The notes below the pieces were generated by a model. It was not told the origin of the DNA and made no database searches. It saw only the letters and a program-made list of their open reading frames with translations. Shown piece after piece: positions 57,449-64,000 of a DNA stretch of 64,000 bases; position 1 is the stretch's first letter, and each line of letters begins with the position of its first letter. This DNA is from Cristatella mucedo (taxonomy: Eukaryota > Bryozoa > Phylactolaemata > Cristatellidae). Made by a program: the position numbers and the translations under genes. The DNA is taken from assembly GCA_009760855.2 (NCBI GenBank), contig WPIO01000128.1, forward strand, positions 1,006,001 through 1,070,000, in the 5' to 3' direction.

Positions 57449-58052
57449 TTATTTTTGAATATATAAAGCAGCACCTAATTTTCTCTTTATGTTTCCACCA
57501 TAAGTATCAATCCTAGGATTAACATAGGGATTAATAGTTTTATCATTAATTACTTTTGCTATTTCTTTATATGCTTTAGGATCATTCTCTTTAAGAGTCT
57601 CTGAATAGTCTTCTACTTCTGGTTCATCTTCTTCTATCTTTGCCTTTCTACTTTTTTTAGATTTTTTCTTAGTAACCTTTTCAAGCATAACTTCTTTTAG
57701 TTTAAAATCCAGTTCCTTCATCTTTCTGTCATATTCTTCGTCTTTTTTTTCTCTCAAGTTCATATTCAAGTTCTTTCTTTCTCTTTTCTTCTTAAAGTTT
57801 ATCATCCATCTCTCTACGTTTAACAGCATAATCTTGATCTATCTTCTCTTTTTTAGTTTGAAGTTCAGTAAGCTTTCTTGCTTGATGCATTTGAATACCT
57901 TTATTTGCAATCGTTAATCCTGCATCAACAGCTTTACCTGTAGTACCTATAACTTTATTAAAGATATCAAGAGCTTTATCGAACTTTACTCCAGATCCAC
58001 GATATTTACCTCCATGTATTCTATGATGACCAACTCTTGCATAGCTATCCCT
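57449..58052 (-). pseudogene. Coiled-coil minor virion protein (element 2)
   Basis: Homologue of 41080-41672. The expected start reads AGG GAT AGC TAT where element 1 has ATG GAT AGC TAT. IHGG/K preserves the adenain-type site. The coiled coil is broken by a TAA after REMDDKL and a frameshift, then is open from 57829 to 57449 (MKELDFKLKEVMLEKVTKKK, ending NIKRKLGAALYIQK). Confidence 0.65.
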
Positions 58053-58061
58053 TGCTCTATT

Positions 58062-58961
58062 TTACATTGAAATTTCTATTGTTGCAACTACATCAGTGAT
58101 AATACTTACAGGATTTCCATTTTGATCTGTTAAAATTATCTTAAAACTACTTATTCCATCTACATCAGCACGTGTTGATAAATATAATACATCATTAATA
58201 TGTAGATCAACCTTTTCACCTGGAATTATATCATCAATATCTATAATATATAAAGATGTACATTGTTCTAAGAATCCTTTTCTTCTTTCTACATATTTCT
58301 TAAAAGGATCAACTAAATCACAATCAACACTTATCCATCGTTTTCCTTTATTGTCTGGCAATAACATTTTATTCCATGCTTTAAAGATTCCTGCAAAATA
58401 CATTGCTTTTTCTATTGCTTCATATGGCGTTCCTCCTACAAGAGCAGAATCAAATGTTCCTTGTTGATTTGAATTAAGACCAAGAGTATCACCAATTGAA
58501 TTCACAGAAACATTAGAATTACTTCCAAGTAGAACAACATAATCACCAATTATTTGCATTATTATTCCATCATCTGTATCAACACTAAATTTTAGAACTG
58601 TACTCTTTCTTTTAGTAGTATCGTAAAATGCACTAACTGTTGTCGTTGTTGGACCATTTTGAGCAACGATAGTCTTTACCTGTGGTTCTGATAATGCTAT
58701 ATTTAGAGCTGCTGTTATTTTATTTGAATCATAATAACCAGGAGCAATTGTGATATAAGCAGGTGATGCATCAGTCATTGACCACTTAAACCAAAGTTTA
58801 TCATTTATATCTTTAAGTATATTTAATACTACTTTATTAGTATAAGTGAATTCTACACGACGTAATCCAATTTTATTATAACCTGAATCAGATCCTGACA
58901 TAATTGGCGGATATAATGTTTTTGATTCTGAACTACTAGTTCCAGTTAATCTTATTGACAT
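58062..58961 (-). CDS. Penton-like minor capsid protein B (element 2), intact
   Basis: An undamaged 299-codon frame, MSIRLTGTSSSESKTLYPPI to ITDVVATIEISM. Motifs shared with element 1 proteins B and C: IGLRRVEFTYTN, FAGIFKAWNKM, WISVDCDLVDPFKKYVERRK and ILTDQNGNPVSIIT. It starts nine bases after the stop of protein A. A single B-type gene here contrasts with two in element 1. It is the only full-length virion gene still open in this copy. Confidence 0.82.
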   Translation of the reverse strand: MSIRLTGTSSSESKTLYPPIMSGSDSGYNKIGLRRVEFTYTNKVVLNILKDINDKLWFKWSMTDASPAYITIAPGYYDSNKITAALNIALSEPQVKTIVAQNGPTTTTVSAFYDTTKRKSTVLKFSVDTDDGIIMQIIGDYVVLLGSNSNVSVNSIGDTLGLNSNQQGTFDSALVGGTPYEAIEKAMYFAGIFKAWNKMLLPDNKGKRWISVDCDLVDPFKKYVERRKGFLEQCTSLYIIDIDDIIPGEKVDLHINDVLYLSTRADVDGISSFKIILTDQNGNPVSIITDVVATIEISM

Positions 58962-58970
58962 TTTTCTTTA

Positions 58971-59834
58971 TTAAACTTCAAGAATTTCTATAGCAACTGT
59001 AATATTTTGAGAATTAAAATCTATTAGATTTTGGTTTTGATCAGTAATAGTAATTACTATATCAGAGATAGAATTATTAGTAACATTGTGATATTCAATA
59101 GTTTTTGGTTCATAAACCATTAGACTCCATGGATAAGCATCATAAGGAAAACTAGCTAGTACTTGTGATTCTTTTCCATTTATAAAACTAGTTCCACTTG
59201 CAACTATGTCACAATTTACAACTAGAAAATCAATATTACTAACACACTTCATTCTCAGAATCAACCTTAGTATTAGGTGTACAAACGACTGGTGTAATAT
59301 CAGGATACATCTTTGCAAAGTCAGCAACAGAAAGAGTTGTATAAGCAGCAAAAGTAAATCCTAACATAGTAGAAAGAGTAGATTTACTTGCAAGAAAACT
59401 CCAACCAACAGGTAATTTAATACATGACTTTGAAGTAGCAGTATCAAGCCCCATTTGAAACTTATCAGTTGTTGCTCCAGATTGTGTAATTGAATTATTA
59501 ATTGTATCAGGAATTCCAAAATTTATATCAGTTGTACCACCATATATTCCAGGACTTAATTTAATAGTTTGTTCTGAACCACCAGTAACTCTATAAGCAA
59601 AAGTATTATTAGTTTCAGATATATTTCTAATATAATTAGTTGCAGCAAATTTCTTAAAACAGATCTTAAAGTTTTTACCTCTTAGGGTCTTATTGGTGTA
59701 TTAACCCTAGTTCTTATTGGATTAGTAGTTCCAGTTATATTGAAAACTTATCCGTCTTTACTTGCTTGACTACTTTTTCTAATACTTTCAAGATTCTTTA
59801 ATATATCACTAGCAATTTTAACTAAGTCACTCAT
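58971..59834 (-). pseudogene. Penton-like minor capsid protein A (element 2)
   Basis: Start signal ATATATAGAAATG; begins MSDLVKIASDILKNLESIRK. In-frame stops lie early (after KSSQASKDG and again ~20 codons later) and a frameshift occurs near 59245. The C-terminus keeps WSLMVYEPKTIEYHNVTNNS, ITDQNQNLIDF and VAIEILEV. Homologue of 38314-39176. Confidence 0.75.
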
Positions 59835-59836
59835 TT

Positions 59837-60958
59837 CTATATATTATATAAAAGATTGTTTATCCTTGCAACATATTTTTTTGGTGTTTTTCGAGATGAA
59901 GCAAGATAATCAACAGCTGCACTTATTGAAGGTATTACACCTTTATTCCCAGCAGCAAGTTTACTTAACCATAGATCAAGTTTATCAAGTACTTTTTTCC
60001 GATTTTACCAATAATGGAACTATCTCTATTCCTTGTCCTTGTTTCGGATTGAATTTATCTCCAAGATAATCAACAATCCTACTTTCATTAAGTGATTTGT
60101 TTGTTTTAGAATATAATTCAGTATAAATATTGGAAAGACCTCCTTCATACAACTTTTTGTTACTTTCATTAAGACTATCAATTGATTCTCTCAACTTTTT
60201 ACTCATCTTACCTTTAGTAATACTAAGAATTACTTCTTTCTCCCTTTTAGGAGCTTCTATTGCAAGAGGTTCAACAACTGTTGCTTTAACTCTTTTCACT
60301 TTTTTAGTTCATGTAGAAGGATTGACATTAAGGACTTCAGCAATAAATTGTCTAGTATCTTTAAGATATTTCATTGTTTCTTCATTAGGAGCATTTGTAA
60401 TTGCACCATTAATTAAATTAAGTGCCTTTTTTGGATTCTTTTTATTAAAGGCAGTAACTGCTCTTGAAAATGCTCTTGAAATATCTGGTGTTGATTTCTC
60501 TTCAATAGCTCTCTTTGCTTCATCTAATACTTTTTTTATTTCTTCTTTAAGTTCTATCATATTTTTAAACTGGTCTTTATAATCTAAATTCATACTATTC
60601 ATCAAACTTTTTAGTTGATCACCATATTCAATAACATCATAACCCAATGCTTTTTGTTTTTCTTCTTTTTGTTCCGTTTGAACCGCAAGCGAAGGTCCAA
60701 TCCTTTTAAAATTTACTAATAACAATATTACCAGAGCTATCAGTTGATTTCTCTAAAGCACGTTCATTAAGTTCATGTTCAACTCTATCTCTTGCTTGCA
60801 TTTCTGCTTCAATCCTTTGTATCTCTTGAGAATTACCAAGTATTTCAGCGTTACGTAGACTTTCTAAATTAACAAGTTTATTCTCTAAATCCATTGCTTC
60901 TTGAACACTTCCTTTGTAAGGTCTGTTCTTGCTCGCATATATTTTTTCCATTAATCAT
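59837..60958 (-). pseudogene. Helical virion/core protein (element 2)
   Basis: Homologue of 37069-38310. The start ATGATTAATGG at 60958 follows AATATAGGAGAAA, but the frame shifts within a few codons. Further breaks lie near 60710, at 60309-60311 (TAG after NPST) and near 60000. Preserved: SVQEAMDLENKLVNLESLRN, ELNERALEKS, ISRAFSRAVTAF and the final LAAGNKGV and SISAAVDYLASSRKTPKKYV. The AT-hook modules of element 1 are not evident. Confidence 0.65.
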
Positions 60959-60970
60959 TTTCTCCTATAT

Positions 60971-61639
60971 TCAATTAAAAATAGTTATTACTTGTTTACC
61001 TGTATTATCAACCGACCAAAATCTTCCTTCATCTTCAGTTTTAGTTCGATCAATAACACAATAACTATATCTTTTCCTTGTACAGGAGTTTACCCAATCT
61101 CTAAATTGTTTCTTATCAATATCACCAACATATGAATCACGAATATATTCTATATCATTATTATTCTGATTAAAGATTATTATCATATTTATATTATTTC
61201 TTATTTCTCTTCTAGGAATATTAGTAAAACCTTGAGCAAGATAAAATATATTCAAACCTTTATGTCTTCCTCTAGTAAAATAATCTAATATCTTAGATTG
61301 ATCTTATGTGATCAAATCATCTAGTACAACAACATTCTTACAATTCTTATATGAATCAACTTCTGGCATATTATCAATTCCATTAACCCAAACAAATGCA
61401 GGCTTTTCTCTAGTCATTGACATAAGACCACGATATAACTTTTGATCTAAACTTGAAGCAATGATTGTACAAGTATCATAATTAACTTTCAGATAAAATA
61501 TCCAATTCATTACTAACTGTGGTTTACCTGTACCACTTGGCCCAAGAACTAATGATCTAATTGGTACTTTAGGTAATGGTTCTTTATGTCCAGTATCCAC
61601 ATCTTGTCCAAAATTGAACGATTTAACTTGCAAAGACAT
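60971..61639 (-). pseudogene. A32/FtsK-type packaging ATPase (element 2)
   Basis: Frame MSLQVKSFNFGQDVDTGHKE to VVTIFN in one register with a single TAA (61304-61306) just after Walker B (NVVVLDDL). Walker A reads GPSGTGKP, with Pro where the essential Thr/Ser should be. YFTRGRHKGLNIFYLAQ and the full C-terminus (DWVNSCTRKRYSYCVIDR) are kept, showing what element 1 lost. Confidence 0.85.
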
Positions 61640-61660
61640 TTTTTCTATATTATAATAGAT

Positions 61661-62060
61661 ATGGAAATATATTGTTTGAAGTGTAAAAAACTAGCTGATA
61701 CACTCCATGAAGAATATGTAGAAGTAGATAGTACGAAAGGAATGAGAGGATTAGTTTAGTCAAAGGTATTTGTACTATTTGTAATAGTAAGAAGTCAAAG
61801 TTTGTTAAATTGAGAACAACAATTGGTTCTGGAAGAATACAAAACAAATCTGGTTCTGGAAGAATACAAAAAAATCTGATTCAGGAAGAATACAAAACAA
61901 AGGATCATCTGTTCCAACTCCTGCTTTATTTGCAGCAATATCAAATGAACTTAGTAAACAATTCTCAGGTAGTAAAGATAGATATAGTGGTTCTGGAGTT
62001 GGTGGATGTGCTGACAAAGAACAAATGATTGAAGAATTAAAAAAGACTATTGAACAGTAA
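61661..62060 (+). pseudogene. Zinc-ribbon protein with repeat tail (element 2)
   Basis: MEIYCLKCKKLADTLHEEYV then STKGMRGLV, a stop/frameshift near 61760, then GICTICNSKKSKFVKLRT. The tail has three SGRIQNK-type repeats, a second frameshift, and ends MIEELKKTIEQ. It is divergent from the ATPase, 21 bp apart, as in element 1, but the repeat units are unrelated in sequence to GEGSLSQGRRIGR. Confidence 0.65.
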
Positions 62061-62081
62061 AAAAAAGTAAAATAATCACCT

Positions 62082-62447
62082 TTGACTGATATCGAAATAA
62101 ATAATTATATAAAAGAATTAGATATAAAAAAAATTAGAGGCGTCTTTGCAAGAGATGAACTAACAAAACCATTAAGAAATGAATGTCGTATTTGTAATTC
62201 TGGTGAATCAGAAAAAGCATTATATCACTGGGTAGCACTTAAGAAAGAAGGAAACAAATGTTTTTACTTTGATTCATTCAGTTCGCCACCAATGCCTGAA
62301 GTTATAAAATATTTTGTTGTTATACCAACATTTCTAACGTTTAAACTACAAGAATACAATTAAACGGATTGTGGAAGAAGGTGTCTAATCTTCTTAAAAT
62401 TGATGCAAGAATCGGATTTTGGATCGACAATGGAATTAATTATTTAA
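62082..62447 (+). pseudogene. Adenain-like protease (element 2)
   Basis: Begins TTGACTGATATCGAAATA where an ATG is expected. RGVFARDELTKPLRNECRIC, YHWVA, FYFDS and FKLQ are kept. A TAA at 62361-62363 falls two codons before the catalytic region DCGRRC, which continues in frame to MELII. The missing start and this stop would both inactivate it. Confidence 0.78.
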
Positions 62448-62476
62448 TTTAAACATTTTCTTTCCCTTGTATAGAA

Positions 62477-62968
62477 ATAGAAACGGAGAATAAAAAATTC
62501 GTTGTACTCGAAAATACTGCAGTCGTAATTCCTAAAGGAAAACAAGCACGTATTCACATTGAAGAGAAAATTAGTAAAGATTCTAAGCCTAACTTCTATG
62601 CATGGATGTATATTACGGAAGATATGCAACCTGTACTTGAAGATATTCATAATAGAGCAAGTGTGAAACTTGAATACAGCGGAAGTTTTTTACGTTCAAC
62701 TATTGGTATAGGAATTGCATTTAGAAATAAACCAAGTATTTTCTTTGATCAAAAGAACAAACAAATTAAATTTACCAGTGTTGCTGAGAAAATTCAAAAG
62801 TTTGGAAATGACTTTGCTATTACTGGAATTCTACATGGATCATATATTACTAAAGGAGTTTATAATTTTGAAGGAAGACTTAATTTTAGATTGAAGATTG
62901 ATCAAGTTGAAATTTATAATATAGATAAAAAACAATCATAGGATAAATTCAATCCTGCAGATTATTAG
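62477..62968 (+). pseudogene. Conserved unknown protein (element 2)
   Basis: Homologue of 35613-35125. The initiator position reads ATA, four bases after GTATAG. The frame IETENKKFVVLENTAVVIPK is otherwise open to a TAG at 62939-62941, and the ancestral end DKFNPADY follows in frame to 62968. So there are just two lesions at the two ends. Confidence 0.7.
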
Positions 62969-62999
62969 ATATACAAAAATAAAATATAAACATAAAACA

Positions 63000-63772
63000 A
63001 AACAAAAATTAGATAATATCTTTTTTTACTCATACTTAGCATTTTATCAACAAGAGTTTTATCATAATTAGTATCTTACTAATACTTGTTGGAATAGATG
63101 CTTTGTCTTTTAAGAAGTCTATTGCTATTTTGCTGTCTAAGATACCTCCACCTATTCCTAAACCTAACTTCGCCTTAGCCGACATTATCGCAGCAACAGT
63201 TTTTGCATCTTTACGAACATAATTCCGTTGTTTAGGATCTAATGCAATACGAGCAGATGATTCTGATAAAACTAAATCAGATAGATTTCTAATTTCAGTT
63301 CATTTTGTTTCTGGATCGTTTGAAGTCTCTGTGTATGTATGGTCGTGAATTAAAGTACGTGCATCCAAATCATTCACTCCAGTTCCATTCTTTTTTTGAA
63401 TTGAGTACCTGGCCCGGCAAAACTGTACTTTCCTGTATTATTAAAAGAACCACCTGGTACAAATTCAGATTTTACATCTTTAGGAAGAGACATATGCATT
63501 TCACGATTACCAGTTAATTTATTTATTATATCTACGATGCCACTTCCTGTTTTTCTATTTACTCATAGTTGTTTCAAAGAAATATTCAATTGCAACCCTT
63601 TACTAGCACTCTTACTTTTTTCTATTTTATTTAGTTGAGTTTGAGTGACTAAAATAGGAACATTACCTGAAAGATCAGAGTGTTTCAATCTTATTGAAAG
63701 TGGTTCATTAGAACTATGTATTAATTTTAGTTGATTATCTGACAATGCAAGTTTGATTTCTTGATAACTCAT
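63000..63772 (-). pseudogene. PLA2-domain protein (element 2), inverted relative to element 1
   Basis: MSYQEIKLALSDNQLKLIHS and TGSGIVDIINKLTGNREM match 30635-29865. A TAG follows ISLKQL. The PLA2 part keeps YSFAGPGTQF (intact GxG), a frameshift near 63400, then GVNDLDARTLIHDHTY. A TGA replaces the Arg codon before TEIRNLSDLV. The C-terminal end is uncertain (near 63000). The gene is on the minus strand although the neighbouring genes show that element 2 is inverted, so this module is flipped. Confidence 0.75.
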
Positions 63773-63799
63773 TTTCTATATATAATAAAGTAATTTAAG

Positions 63800-64000
63800 C
63801 AGATACAGTGAGTTCTACATAGATCTCTTGAGGTGTTTTCTCCTGAGTAAAAATGGTAGATAACAACAAAGTTGTATTTTTCTTTTCATTTGAAAATGTA
63901 TTATATCAATTTCGCCAGTTCCAATTTTTCTATTCGCTTTCAATTAAGTTCTAATTTCAATTCAAATCCAGTACCATTTGATCTACTTTTTTATTTCATT
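63800..64000 (-). pseudogene. Partial paralogue of the PLA2 N-terminal region
   Basis: The minus strand gives SNGTGFELKLELN, a stop, then ANRKIGTGEIDIIHF, resembling KGLQLNISLKQL...NRKTGSGIVDII of the adjacent gene. So the N-terminal module appears to exist twice. It runs off the window end and is broken, so I cannot say how large the gene was. Confidence 0.45.

Larger units (their letters stand above)
53261..64000. mobile_element. Polinton/Maverick element 2, inverted, partial
   Basis: Homologous gene by gene to element 1 from 46.66 kb back to 35.13 kb but on the opposite strand, then a PLA2 module. The PolB side and its terminal repeat are missing at the 53.26 kb edge, and the other end lies beyond the window. 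Protein identity with element 1 is high but clearly divergent, so this is an independent lineage rather than a recent duplicate. Confidence 0.9.

Noticed and set aside
30000-64000. All frameshifts as sequencing or assembly indels
   Set aside because: Many breaks do fall in A/T runs and some may be errors, but substitution-type lesions (in-frame stops, lost start codons, Walker A Pro, exonuclease Gly) and a large capsid deletion show real decay. Only reads can settle individual indels.

Overview
The window looks like nuclear DNA of a multicellular animal, probably a marine invertebrate. The evidence is decayed CR1/L2-type LINE ends with the usual 3' tail hairpin, a tRNA-derived SINE, long microsatellites, several families of degenerate tandem repeats, and large endogenised Polinton/Maverick (adintovirus-like) DNA. 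No host protein-coding gene could be supported, so I do not name a species or phylum.

Layout. Bases 1-8.4 kb: a degenerate ~150-170 bp satellite, in minus orientation at 1-1.15 kb and plus orientation at 6.1-8.4 kb, flanks a cluster of LINE fragments and a SINE. Bases 8.46-10.56 kb: a second, very degenerate repeat (~400 bp), followed by a (CT)n run and a 22-bp minisatellite. Bases 11.28-28.53 kb: five copies of a 3.3-4.5 kb higher-order tandem repeat. Each full unit holds a ~1.2-1.6 kb core, a CA/CAGA microsatellite, a 14-bp CCCACACC(A/C)NCTAG minisatellite, an array of ~131-bp AT-rich repeats and an AT-rich linker. Bases 28.53-29.59 kb are unassigned host sequence.

Bases 29,595-52,524 hold a structurally complete 22.9 kb Polinton (element 1). 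It has a 5-bp target duplication (GCCCT), ~245-bp terminal inverted repeats, and a 113-bp palindrome at the outer tip of each. Its genes cover replication (PolB), integration (rve-type integrase), packaging (A32-like ATPase), capsid (major capsid protein, three penton-like minor proteins, a pX/pVI-like membrane-active protein), maturation (adenain-like protease) and entry (parvovirus-type PLA2 domain). Less usual cargo includes four phage-tail-fibre-like genes, a YqaJ-type nuclease, an HNH-AP2 endonuclease, a 2TM protein, zinc-ribbon proteins and a tandem family of small proteins. Most virion and replication genes carry stops or frameshifts; the HNH gene and most of the small minus-strand genes are open.

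Bases 52.53-53.26 kb are host sequence with two minisatellites. From ~53.26 kb to the window end lies a second, diverged Polinton (element 2) in the opposite orientation. It runs from the 2TM/integrase region to a PLA2 module, lacks the PolB side, and is cut by the window end. Comparing the two copies shows which breaks are private to one copy, a deletion in the element-2 capsid gene, and an inverted PLA2 module. Both copies share a short sequence just upstream of most start codons (TATATAG(A/G)AA-ATG) that looks like a virus-specific gene-start signal.
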